Assembly (NCBI GenBank): GCA_025362635.1
Contig: JANYFO010000030.1
Span: 1 to 38,139, forward strand
Length of the DNA: 38,139 nt
Direction: 5' to 3'
Origin: Gemmatimonadaceae bacterium
GTDB taxonomy: Bacteria; Gemmatimonadota; Gemmatimonadetes; Gemmatimonadales; Gemmatimonadaceae
The notes under the pieces were generated by a model that was not told the origin of the DNA, ran no database searches, and saw only the letters and a list, made by a program, of their open reading frames with translations. Position numbers and translations under genes: made by a program. Of the stretch, positions 27,925 to 36,711 are shown one piece after another. The stretch's first letter is position 1; every line of letters begins with the position of its first letter.

Positions 27925-28112
27925 AGCAGAGTTGGCGGGGGTCGATAGTCGAGGTGGACGAGAGAATACCGCGTGTCACGCCGCGGCACCGTGCAGTATA
28001 CGCCATCCGTCCCATCGGCGCGCATTCGCGTCACCTCAATCCTCGCAGTACACTGTGCAAGGCTCACGCTGCGCTGTGCCATCACAAGCGCTTGGTCTTC
28101 TCAAAAACATCC

Positions 28113-30341
28113 ATGAAATCATCGTCGCGTTCGCGCCGCACAACCATGCTGCCGTTGGTCGCCGCGCTGTCGTCCATCGTTACCGTTGCCGTTGGGGCAC
28201 AGACACCGCGCGTGTACACCGCGCTCGACTACGATCGCGCAGCCGCGCAACTGGCGCCCGGCTTGGCGGGATTGGTTGTTGGCGGCGCGGTGACGGCCAA
28301 TTGGCTGCCAGAAGATCGGTTTTGGTATCGGACCACAGACATTGGCGCCGCACAGGTGGTGCTGGTCGATCCAGCAAAAAAAACCCGCACAGTGTGTCAC
28401 GCGACACGAAGCAACTGTGCCGGGGTTCCAGTCAATGTGGATTCAGCCGGTGGCCGTGGTGGCCGCGGCGGTCGCGGGGCCGTCGGTGAGCGCGGAGGCG
28501 GGGTAGGCACGGCGGTGCTGTCACCGGACGGCAAGCGTGCGGCGTTCATTCGCGAATGGAATTTGTGGGTGCGCGATGTGTCGACCGGTCAAGAGACGCC
28601 GCTCACGACCGACGGCGTGAAAGATTTTGGATACGCCACCGATAACGCTGGCTGGGTCACGAGTGATCGAGCGATTTTACTCTGGTCACCAGATTCGAAA
28701 CGGATTGCAACGCAACAGCAGGACGAACGTAAAGTGGGCGACATGTTTCTCGTTGAAATGAAAGCGGGTCATCCAAATCTCAAGTCATGGAAGTATCCGC
28801 TGCCGGGCGATAGCGTGGTGCAGATGCTCACGCGGGTCATCATCGACGTTGACGCAGCAAAAGTGACGCGCTTGCAATTGCCACCAGAATTTCATCGTGG
28901 GACCATCGGTGATAACATCACGATGGCGGACTACAACTGGAGCCCTGATGGCACGCAGTTGGCGCTCGCGTCAACGTCGCGTGATCACAAGCAAGCGATT
29001 GTTCGCGTGGCGGATGCAGCAACAGGTGTCGTACGCACGGTGTTGAACGAAACGGTTTCCACGCATTTTGAATCACGCACTGGGTGGCGTGTGCTGTGGA
29101 CGACGAATGAGATCGTCTGGTATTCGCAACGTGACGATTGGGGTCAGTTGTATCTCTATGACCTCGCGACCGGAAAGCTAAAAAACAAGATTACGAACGG
29201 GGAAGGACCCGTCACGCAGATCGTGCGCATTGACGAAGCGTCGCGCACGGTCTGGTACTCAGCATTTGGACGCGAGAAGGGACAAGATCCGTATTACGCG
29301 CACTATTACAAGACGGGACTTGATGGCAAAGTGCAGCTGTCGCTGACGCCTGACGTCGGTGATCACACGATGCAATTGTCGCCGAGTGGAAAGTATTTTG
29401 TAGATACGTATTCGTCGCCGGATGTACCGCCGGTGGTCGTGGTGCGTGATGCGATGGGTAAGCTGCTGCTGCCGCTTGAGAAGGCGGATATTTCGAAGCT
29501 GATAGCCACCGGCTGGCAGCCACCGATTCCGATCAAAGTAAAAGCAGCGGATGGAACGACGGATTTGTACGGCATGATGTTCCGTCCGAGCAAATTTGAT
29601 CCGAGTAAAAAATATCCAATCATTAACAACGCGTATCCGGGTCCACAGAGTGGCAGTGTTGGGTCACGTGCGTTCGCAGCGGCCCGTGGCGATAAGCAAG
29701 CCTTGGCGGAATTGGGATTTATTGTGGTCTCGCTGGATGGACGTGGCACGCCCGGTCGGTCGAAATCTTTTCACGATGCGTACTACGGTCGGATGGGTCG
29801 CGATAACACGATTCCTGATCAGGTCGCCGGCATGAAAGATTTAGCGAGGCAGTATCCGATCATTGATATTGAGAAGGCCGCCATGTGGGGACATTCCGGT
29901 GGTGGATTTATCGCGGCGGACGCGCTGTTCCGCTTTCCTGATTTCTTTAAAGTGGGTATCGCGGAATCAGGCAATCACGACCAACGCGTGTATGAAGATG
30001 ATTGGGGCGAGCGGTATCAGGGGTTGATGGAAAAAACGTCCGATGGAACGGACAGTTACGACATCGAGGCGAATCAGACAGTCGCGAAAAATTTGAAAGG
30101 ACATTTGCTGTTAGCGCACGGCACGATGGACAACAACGTACCGCCTTACAACACGTTGCTCGTCGTTGATGCGTTGATCAAAGCCAACAAAGATTTTGAT
30201 TTGATCATGCTGCCCAATCAACCGCATGGGTATGGCGACATGTCTAACTACATGATGCGTCGGCGGTGGGATTATTTCGTAAAGTATCTGGCGGGCGGGG
30301 AAGCACCGAAAGAATATGAGATTAAAACGCCAAAGCGCTAA
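28113..30341 (+). CDS. secreted S9 family peptidase (dipeptidyl peptidase IV-like)
   Basis: Signal peptide MKSSSRSRRTTMLPLVAALSSIVTVAVGAQ; DPP IV N-terminal propeller; catalytic AAMWGHSGGGFIAADAL, HGTMDNNVPPYNTL, QPHGYGDMSNYMMRRRWDYFVKYL. Confidence 0.93.
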   Translation: MKSSSRSRRTTMLPLVAALSSIVTVAVGAQTPRVYTALDYDRAAAQLAPGLAGLVVGGAVTANWLPEDRFWYRTTDIGAAQVVLVDPAKKTRTVCHATRSNCAGVPVNVDSAGGRGGRGGRGAVGERGGGVGTAVLSPDGKRAAFIREWNLWVRDVSTGQETPLTTDGVKDFGYATDNAGWVTSDRAILLWSPDSKRIATQQQDERKVGDMFLVEMKAGHPNLKSWKYPLPGDSVVQMLTRVIIDVDAAKVTRLQLPPEFHRGTIGDNITMADYNWSPDGTQLALASTSRDHKQAIVRVADAATGVVRTVLNETVSTHFESRTGWRVLWTTNEIVWYSQRDDWGQLYLYDLATGKLKNKITNGEGPVTQIVRIDEASRTVWYSAFGREKGQDPYYAHYYKTGLDGKVQLSLTPDVGDHTMQLSPSGKYFVDTYSSPDVPPVVVVRDAMGKLLLPLEKADISKLIATGWQPPIPIKVKAADGTTDLYGMMFRPSKFDPSKKYPIINNAYPGPQSGSVGSRAFAAARGDKQALAELGFIVVSLDGRGTPGRSKSFHDAYYGRMGRDNTIPDQVAGMKDLARQYPIIDIEKAAMWGHSGGGFIAADALFRFPDFFKVGIAESGNHDQRVYEDDWGERYQGLMEKTSDGTDSYDIEANQTVAKNLKGHLLLAHGTMDNNVPPYNTLLVVDALIKANKDFDLIMLPNQPHGYGDMSNYMMRRRWDYFVKYLAGGEAPKEYEIKTPKR

Positions 30342-31152
30342 GGTACGTGTAGTTGCGTTGTGCGCTCGGTAGTTCGTCAGCCGAACTTTCTTGCTCCACG
30401 TAACACGGTTTCCTGTGGATGTCAGGCACGACGTGCAATAGCGATGCGAGTTGTATCACGCCCGTGCCGAGTTCGGTGTCGCGTGAGTGATCCGCGACAA
30501 CGTCTTTTACGTGAAAGCTCCAATAACGGTCGCGGTACCGCGCGAGATATTGCGCGGGATCGCCGCCACCCATCACCATGTTGCCGATATCGAGCTGTAG
30601 TCGCACCAGCGACGGATCGAGGCGCTCGACGAATAAATCGTATGGCACTTGCCCGTTGATCGGCTTCATGTGGCTGGCCTCGTTGTGAAACGCCAGCCAA
30701 ATACCTGCGCGGCGGGCAGCTGCACCCGCCGTGTTAAATCGATCGGCCCACAGGCGCCACGCATCGAGTGAGGTTGCGGTGTCGGCCGTAAGGCTGGGTA
30801 CAATGAGATAGGTGTGGCCGAGCTGGTTCGCGGTCTCGAGACTGCGGTCCCAATCGGTGAGCATGATCTCGGGCGCCATGTGCGCGGACGGCGCTTTCAA
30901 TCCCTCATGATCGAGTGCGGCTCGCACTTGCTGCGTTGTGCGACCAAAGTTTTTGAATGACCACAGCAGTTCAACATCGGTGTAGCCAGCAGCGCGAACG
31001 GCCGCAAGCGTGCGCTCGGGATCGGCCCGCATCGCGTGGCGGACAGAGTACAGCTCGAGGCCGATGCGAGTGAGGCGGGTGCGGTTACGTGCCAACGACG
31101 TCGCCGCCGCTGCGGCCGCGAGGTGAATAAGAAATTCTCGGCGCGTTGACAT
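30322..31152 (-). CDS. sugar phosphate isomerase/epimerase (TIM-barrel) with Tat-like signal
   Basis: MSTRREFLIHLAAAAAATSLA (RR-x-F-L), IGLELYSVRHAMRADPERTLAAVRAAGYTDVELL, LQLDIGNMVMGGGDPAQYLARYRDRYWSFHVKDV. Confidence 0.92.
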   Translation of the reverse strand: MSTRREFLIHLAAAAAATSLARNRTRLTRIGLELYSVRHAMRADPERTLAAVRAAGYTDVELLWSFKNFGRTTQQVRAALDHEGLKAPSAHMAPEIMLTDWDRSLETANQLGHTYLIVPSLTADTATSLDAWRLWADRFNTAGAAARRAGIWLAFHNEASHMKPINGQVPYDLFVERLDPSLVRLQLDIGNMVMGGGDPAQYLARYRDRYWSFHVKDVVADHSRDTELGTGVIQLASLLHVVPDIHRKPCYVEQESSADELPSAQRNYTYLSALAF

Positions 31153-31677
31153 GAGGGCAGTATTTGAAGGTGCGAAGTGGAACGCGTGGCGAAAGTGCGT
31201 TTAGCCTCGTTACAGCACACCAGTGCGCGATCGCTTCGCAATCGCCGGTGTTGCTCGTCGAATGGTGCGACAGCGATGCTCACGAAGCCGCCGAAATCTT
31301 GCATCCTGCGGATATCGCGTCACACCCACGTTGAACGTATCAGTTGCCTCGCGGTCTTAGTCGAGAAGCGCGAGCCGTCGACTTCCCCAATGCAGTGCGT
31401 CCGTGCTGGCTGAATTCACGCGCGTGGCATCAAAATGCGTTCGCTCAAGCGTACGCCCGATCTGCGAGCCGGCTTCAGCCGTGAGATCGGGTTAGCGGCG
31501 AGCACTGGCCGGACATGAATGCCGAAACAGCATGTATGCGAGTCACATCCCCAGACGGAAAGTAGGTGTCGAGTCCAGGTCATGAATACATTGAACCACG
31601 TCTGACCGGTGTCCGCAACCGCTATTGAACCCTGTGGTCCCAACACGCCCACAACTGCATCTCCCTCGTCGTCATAC

Positions 31678-32496
31678 ATGAAGAAGTCGCTCAAGCTCAT
31701 TCTCGACATCCTGCTCGGCGCTGTCGCGCCGATTGTGATTCTTAAATACGGGACCGCGCCGCTCGGCACATTGCCCGCATATTTGCTCGCGGCGCTTGTA
31801 CCCGTGGCTTGGGTGCTGCTCGACCTGTTGGTCATCACGCGTCATTTTAATTTCATTTCCAGCTACAGCGGCCTCTCCGCGATCATGCGCGGTGCGCTCG
31901 CATTCTGGTACGTGAGCGGCGCACTGTTCGCGCTGAAAGACAGTGCGAGCTATGCCGTAGCCGTGTTGGTTTTCGGCGGCTCGGCATTTCTCGCGCGACC
32001 AGTCACGCGCGGCATTGCATTCCAGGGCCTCGGTCCCGATACGCCAGAACGTGAAGGCGCACTCAAACGCCTGCTCGACGAACCCTCCATCCGCGTGACG
32101 CTGCGCAATGCGGCGCTGATTGTCGGCGCGACCAATCTTCTGGCTGGCATCGCAAACTACATCATCAATCTCAAAATTGTCGTCGCACCGTTCAACACGC
32201 CGGCGTTCAACGACCAGGTCGCCAATGTGAACGCGATTACACGAATCGCGCTTGCACTGCCGGACATGCTCGCGGTGTTCTGGGCGTTCTCGCTCATGTA
32301 CAAGGCGATGTACGCGTTGCTTCCAGCGGACGATGGCACGGACGCCACTGCGGGCGATTTCTGGCAGCTGTTAGATGCTCGAGAGAAAATCATCGCTTCG
32401 GCCAACCCGATGGCGGGTATGGAAGCGACAGAGGTGTCGGAGGCGTCAGTGCAAGCGCGCGCGAATCGACAGGCGCGGGAAGAATTTGGTATTTAG
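31678..32496 (+). CDS. VC0807-like integral membrane protein
   Basis: MKKSLKLILDILLGAVAPIVILKYGTAPLGTLPAYLLAALVPVAWVLLDLLVITRHFNFISSYSGLSAIMRG; polytopic pattern of VC0807-type proteins. Start at ATG 31678 rather than 31609. Confidence 0.75.
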   Translation: MKKSLKLILDILLGAVAPIVILKYGTAPLGTLPAYLLAALVPVAWVLLDLLVITRHFNFISSYSGLSAIMRGALAFWYVSGALFALKDSASYAVAVLVFGGSAFLARPVTRGIAFQGLGPDTPEREGALKRLLDEPSIRVTLRNAALIVGATNLLAGIANYIINLKIVVAPFNTPAFNDQVANVNAITRIALALPDMLAVFWAFSLMYKAMYALLPADDGTDATAGDFWQLLDAREKIIASANPMAGMEATEVSEASVQARANRQAREEFGI

Positions 32497-32515
32497 GGGT
32501 TAGGGGTTAGGGAGT
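32495..32515 (+). repeat. heptamer array, left arm (AGGGGTT AGGGGTT AGGGAGT)
   Basis: Three contiguous 7-mers read directly; the first overlaps the stop codon TAG (32494-32496). Confidence 0.9.
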
Positions 32516-32606
32516 GATTCGCGGTACTGGCGTAGCGGATGGGACGATCGCATTCTCATAAGTGGGCGGAGACAATTCGGCGCGTCAGCGAGCAATCATT
32601 TTTCCT

Positions 32607-32634
32607 ACTCCCTAGCCCCTAATCCCTACTCCCT
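32607..32634 (-). repeat. heptamer array, right arm, inverted (minus strand: AGGGAGT AGGGATT AGGGGCT AGGGAGT)
   Basis: Plus strand ACTCCCT AGCCCCT AATCCCT ACTCCCT then AA-ATG; four contiguous 7-mers ending 2 nt before the next ORF's ATG at 32637. Confidence 0.9.
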
Positions 32635-32636
32635 AA

Positions 32637-33731
32637 ATGTCTACCATCGTCCGCTCCGAAACGACCATCAGCGAGCCCGCGCCCCGCAGTTTTCCGGCGC
32701 CGACTGACCGCGCGTGGGGACGTCCGCGCGGCGTGCGAGACGCTATCGGTCACGTCGAACGCACGCCGCAATTCACGATCGACGCGCGCGACCAAGCGCC
32801 AGATATGTTTGTCGATCTCGCGGCGACGGATTGGTCGAAGCTCACTTGGAAGGGCGTCGGAAAGCCGTACAAAACGGAGAAGTGGTCGCGCGCACGTCGT
32901 GACTATGAATTGTCGCACAACGCGCCGCTCCCCGTGATTGAAGGATGGCGACTGTTCAACACGGCATTCCATCAATTTTTTCTGACCGATGTACCCGCCG
33001 CGCAGATGCAAGCGCGCGCCCAGCTCACGCATGCGTTGTCGCACTTCGATGCGCACGAGGCGCACGAAGCGATGGAAGACATCGTGCGCCTCGCGGTATG
33101 GAACAAGATCATGCGCGTTGAAGATGCGGTGTGGGACCCACGTGGCAAGCGCGCACTCTTTGCGGGCCTCGATATCAAAAAGCCACGCATTCTGTTTCTT
33201 GGCGCAGCCGATGGATATGAAGCCATGCAACTCGCCGCGATGTATCCAGGCGGTGAGATCGTCCTTGTCGACTATGATGCGTTTTGCGAGACAGATCGTT
33301 TCGGAAAATTTCCGCTCAATTACCCGTTCTTAGGTGTTGACGCATCGACGGGGCACAAGCGTGTGTGGTATCGCGATGAGATGCCGATCTCATTTGAAGT
33401 CGCCGACATTCGCGATTTACGATACGGCAAAGAGTTCGACGTGGTCGTCTCGATCGGTTTGCTCGAACATTTTCCCGACGACCACAAAGCCGAGTGTATC
33501 GAGATGCACCGCAAATTTTTGAAGCCTGGTGGATATGTGATCATGACGACGCCACGTAACCAATTCAAAACGCGCATTTACTACAACATCATGGCCGACT
33601 TCATGAATCACGGATATCGTGAGCTGATGGACGCCATGCAGATGAGCCTTTACTGCTACGAAAACGGTCTCGATATCCTGCGTGCTGGCGTTATTAAAGC
33701 CCACAATGGGCTAATAATGAAGGCGCGCTAA
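32637..33731 (+). CDS. class I SAM-dependent methyltransferase with an uncharacterised N-terminal region
   Basis: RILFLGAADGYEAMQLAAMYPGGEIVLVDYD (motif I), FEVADIRDLRYGKEFDVVVSIGLLEHFPDDHKAECIEMHRKFLKPGGYVIMTTP. Confidence 0.88.
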   Translation: MSTIVRSETTISEPAPRSFPAPTDRAWGRPRGVRDAIGHVERTPQFTIDARDQAPDMFVDLAATDWSKLTWKGVGKPYKTEKWSRARRDYELSHNAPLPVIEGWRLFNTAFHQFFLTDVPAAQMQARAQLTHALSHFDAHEAHEAMEDIVRLAVWNKIMRVEDAVWDPRGKRALFAGLDIKKPRILFLGAADGYEAMQLAAMYPGGEIVLVDYDAFCETDRFGKFPLNYPFLGVDASTGHKRVWYRDEMPISFEVADIRDLRYGKEFDVVVSIGLLEHFPDDHKAECIEMHRKFLKPGGYVIMTTPRNQFKTRIYYNIMADFMNHGYRELMDAMQMSLYCYENGLDILRAGVIKAHNGLIMKAR

Positions 33732-34810
33732 CCGTCGCCGAGGAGCACGCCTTCGCGTTGCAAGATGTGGCTTTTTCGCTCAACGCCCCACCGATAGCCC
33801 GACAGCGCGCCCGATGCACGTATGATACGGTGGCACGGAATCGCCATCGCGATCTCATTTGCCGCACACGCGCTTGCCACGGCCCGCACCGCTGTTGGTT
33901 GTCCAATGGCGGCCGCCAATTGTGTGTACGTCATTGTACGTCCTGCCGGAATGTTTCTGAGTGCTAACCAGACGCGCTCTTGAAACGCAGTGCCTCGGAT
34001 GTCGAGCGGCAAGTCCAGGCCATTGCGCGGCGCTTCAACAAACGCCACCACCGTTGACACGACCCGCGTAAAATTCTCGTCATCACCGACTAATTCGGCA
34101 TTCGAGAAGCGACGTTCAAGTGCGTGGATGAGATCATCGGGATCATTGCCAAACTGAATGCTGCACACACCCTTGTCGGTGGCAGCAACGAGCACAGAGC
34201 CGAGGGATGTTTCGCCCACCGCAAAACGCACGGTTTCGCCAAGGCCTCCACCTTGTGCTCGGCGTACGGTCATGCCCATACGTTGCACCGCCCTCTCGTA
34301 AAAACGACTTGACGATGAATAACCGGCATTCACAATTGCTTCGGACACCGTGTCGCCAATGGCCAGCTGCTCGCGCATGCGTCGCGCGCGCACGCCGGCG
34401 CCATACGCGCGTGGAGTGACACCAACCGCTGATTTAAAGATGCGGTGCAAATGAAAGGGAGAAAATCCTGTCCGCTGTGCAAGACAATGCAGCGAAGGAA
34501 CGGGGGCATCGAACGCGATGGTCTCATCAATCCAACGACAGACTGACGTGATCACTTCGACATGCACATTGACATCAATACTTGCTGGACGGCAGCGCTT
34601 ACAGGCCCGAAACCCCGCCGTTGTCGCGTCAACAATTGCGCCAAAATAGGAGACATTTTTGCGGTTCGGGACGCGCGCACCGCATGACGGTTTGCAAAAC
34701 ACGCCGGTCGTGCGAACGCCATACCAAAATACGCCGTCGAGTGACTTATCGCGCTCGATCACGCCAAGGTATCGTGCGTCATCGTCGAACGATGTTGTAG
34801 CCATCATCAT
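33728..34810 (-). CDS. ada: bifunctional Ada protein: methylphosphotriester Zn domain + AraC HTH + O6-methylguanine-DNA methyltransferase
   Basis: VFCKPSCGARVPNRKNVSYF...FRACKRCRP (four-Cys Ada domain), AraC HTH TGFSPFHLHRIFKSAVGVTPRAYGAGVRARRMREQL, active-site AIPCHRIIRASGALSGYRWG. Confidence 0.96.
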   Translation of the reverse strand: MMMATTSFDDDARYLGVIERDKSLDGVFWYGVRTTGVFCKPSCGARVPNRKNVSYFGAIVDATTAGFRACKRCRPASIDVNVHVEVITSVCRWIDETIAFDAPVPSLHCLAQRTGFSPFHLHRIFKSAVGVTPRAYGAGVRARRMREQLAIGDTVSEAIVNAGYSSSSRFYERAVQRMGMTVRRAQGGGLGETVRFAVGETSLGSVLVAATDKGVCSIQFGNDPDDLIHALERRFSNAELVGDDENFTRVVSTVVAFVEAPRNGLDLPLDIRGTAFQERVWLALRNIPAGRTMTYTQLAAAIGQPTAVRAVASACAANEIAMAIPCHRIIRASGALSGYRWGVERKSHILQREGVLLGDG

Positions 34811-34906
34811 TTTCTGAGTGCGTGTGAGCCAGATGATGGAACGTTATTGAACACCGCGAAGATCGCACTCCGCACCTTGCGGTTGAATTCAACGAAACCC
34901 GACTCG

Positions 34907-35125
34907 CTACGATTTTCGTTGATAGCCATGATCGATGGCATGTTCGCGCACCGATTCCATGATGCGCGCCATGTCGGCCTCGTATCGGGAGCGCTCTTCA
35001 GCTGTCCACAAGTCGACATTCGCGGCAGCGCGAATAGAAGCGAGCATCTCGTCGACCAACTCGCGAAGTCGTGGATTGCTCCGGCGCTCGGAACCGCCGT
35101 ACGGATCGTTGGAAGTAGTAGGCAT
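34907..35125 (-). CDS. hypothetical small protein
   Basis: MPTTSNDPYGGSERRSNPRLRELVDEMLASIRAAANVDLWTAEERSRYEADMARIMESVREHAIDHGYQRKS: helical, charged, better protein-like composition than the competing frame. Confidence 0.5.
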   Translation of the reverse strand: MPTTSNDPYGGSERRSNPRLRELVDEMLASIRAAANVDLWTAEERSRYEADMARIMESVREHAIDHGYQRKS

Positions 35126-35393
35126 GTGCACAATGTTCAACGGGTGCGCAGCACCCACAAGAGCACCCACACGAGCTTGTCGTCCAGCAGCAGCGCCGAT
35201 GACGTCTTGCGTCTCAACTGCCGACACCCGACTCACCGACGCGACTACATATACTACCCAGAAGGGGCAACGACCGTGCCACGATTACCGTGAACCGCAC
35301 TAATCGCTCCTAACGGCTCCGAATGTCGTGGATGGGTCGTCGATAGGTCGTGATGAGCTTCTCGGATGCGATGTCACTAAATTGAAATGCATC

Positions 35394-35885
35394 ATGACTG
35401 ACTTCGTCCATTCTCAGCCTTTGCGATCGCGTCGCGACTTTCTCTGCGTAGTGGGCGTGGCGATAGGCACCATCGTCCTGCGTCCTCGCACTGCGGCGGC
35501 GTTATCCCCCAGTCCGCTGCGCGCAATTACGGTTTACAAAGATCCCGACTGCGGATGCTGCGTTGAGTGGGTCAAACACGTCCGGAAGGCGGGCTTTATC
35601 GTCACGGTTAACGACATGCGCGACATGGAAAGCGTCAAGCGCTCCATGGGCGTTCCGAAGACGCTGGAGTCCTGTCATACGGCGCGCATCGGCAGGTACA
35701 CCATCGAAGGCCACGTGCCGGCCGACGTAATCATCAAATTATTAGACGAAACACCGGACGCGCTCGGACTTGCTGTGCCGGGCATGCCGATGGGGTCACC
35801 CGGCATGGAAGGCGCCCGTCTGGATCACTACAACGTGATGCTTTTCGACAAAGCCGGCGCGAGTCGCATCTACGTGTCGCGCTGA
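35394..35885 (+). CDS. DUF411 domain-containing protein with Tat-like signal
   Basis: RSRRDFLCVVGVAIGTIVL; ITVYKDPDCGCCVEWVKHVRKAGFIVTV...MGVPKTLESCHTARIGRYTIEGHVPADVI...GLAVPGMPMGSPGME, hallmark of DUF411. Confidence 0.94.
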   Translation: MTDFVHSQPLRSRRDFLCVVGVAIGTIVLRPRTAAALSPSPLRAITVYKDPDCGCCVEWVKHVRKAGFIVTVNDMRDMESVKRSMGVPKTLESCHTARIGRYTIEGHVPADVIIKLLDETPDALGLAVPGMPMGSPGMEGARLDHYNVMLFDKAGASRIYVSR

Positions 35886-36406
35886 TGACCACCTCAATAT
35901 CCAGCGTCGGCGCGGTGGAGCACGCTGATGAAGCGCAGATCTCGGCGATCGCGGCGTTGAACAATTTGTTTGCGCCAGATGGCCTCACGCTGCATCGCTC
36001 GGAAGCATTTGTCATAAGTCATTTGCAGGACTATCAAGTGGTCCGTGATGACGACGGGATCGTATTGGGTTGCGTCGCGCTCGACGAATATTCGCCGTCG
36101 TTAGTTGAACTTGTCTCGCTTGCGGTCTTGCCGACGGCGCAGGGCCATGGCATCGGCCGTCAGCTGATTGCGGCTGCCGAAAAGCTTGCACGCGAAAGAG
36201 GCTATCCAGAGCTATTTGCGATCTCGTTGGCCGATCAATTGTTTCTCAGCATGGGATTCTGCGCGTCGAGCATCATCGACTATCCAGAAAAGATCACGCG
36301 GTATCAGCAAATTTCGCGGTCGGAATTGTCCATCGGTCGCAAGTTCTGCTTTACGCGCGTGCTGCGTGGTGGCACGAGTGACACCGGCATCGTCAGTGCA
36401 GCGTAA
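35885..36406 (+). CDS. GNAT N-acetyltransferase, short ArgA-like (possible N-acetylglutamate synthase)
   Basis: VVRDDDGIVLGCVALDEYSPSLVELVSLAVLPTAQGHGIGRQLIAAAEKLARERGYPELFAISLADQLFLSMGF; Q/RxxGxG acetyl-CoA motif. TGATG overlap with DUF411. Confidence 0.82.
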   Translation: MTTSISSVGAVEHADEAQISAIAALNNLFAPDGLTLHRSEAFVISHLQDYQVVRDDDGIVLGCVALDEYSPSLVELVSLAVLPTAQGHGIGRQLIAAAEKLARERGYPELFAISLADQLFLSMGFCASSIIDYPEKITRYQQISRSELSIGRKFCFTRVLRGGTSDTGIVSAA

Positions 36407-36438
36407 ACGGTTCTCACCTTCAACGAGCGTAACGCACC

Positions 36439-36711
36439 ATGGATTCTGATCTTGCCGCCATTCTTGTCACGGGAGTGGTCGTGGTCATCGGATTTCCAAT
36501 CGCCCGTGCTATTGCCGGACGCATTGCTGGGTCGACACCTGGGCCTTCACAGGCCAATCTGTCAAACGATTTGACGGCGCGATTAGATCGTATCGAACAG
36601 ATGATGGAAGTCACGCAACTCGAAGTTGAACGCATCTCCGAAGGGCAGCGTTTTACAACGAAGCTGTTGACGGAGCGTGCGACATCGAAAAATGAGGAGC
36701 GCGCGAGCTAG
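36439..36711 (+). CDS. small membrane-anchored coiled-coil protein, hypothetical
   Basis: N-terminal hydrophobic segment AAILVTGVVVVIGFPIARAIAG followed by a charged helix LTARLDRIEQMMEVTQLEVERISEGQRFTTKLL. Confidence 0.65.
   Translation: MDSDLAAILVTGVVVVIGFPIARAIAGRIAGSTPGPSQANLSNDLTARLDRIEQMMEVTQLEVERISEGQRFTTKLLTERATSKNEERAS

Noticed and set aside
33728-34810. Ada three-domain fusion as a novelty
   Set aside because: Same domain order as the well-known E. coli Ada protein.
34807-35133. 108 aa minus-strand ORF adjoining ada
   Set aside because: Competes with the 34907-35125 frame, whose composition (charged, helical) looks more like a real protein; uncertain, but the alternative frame is Cys/Ser/Arg-rich.
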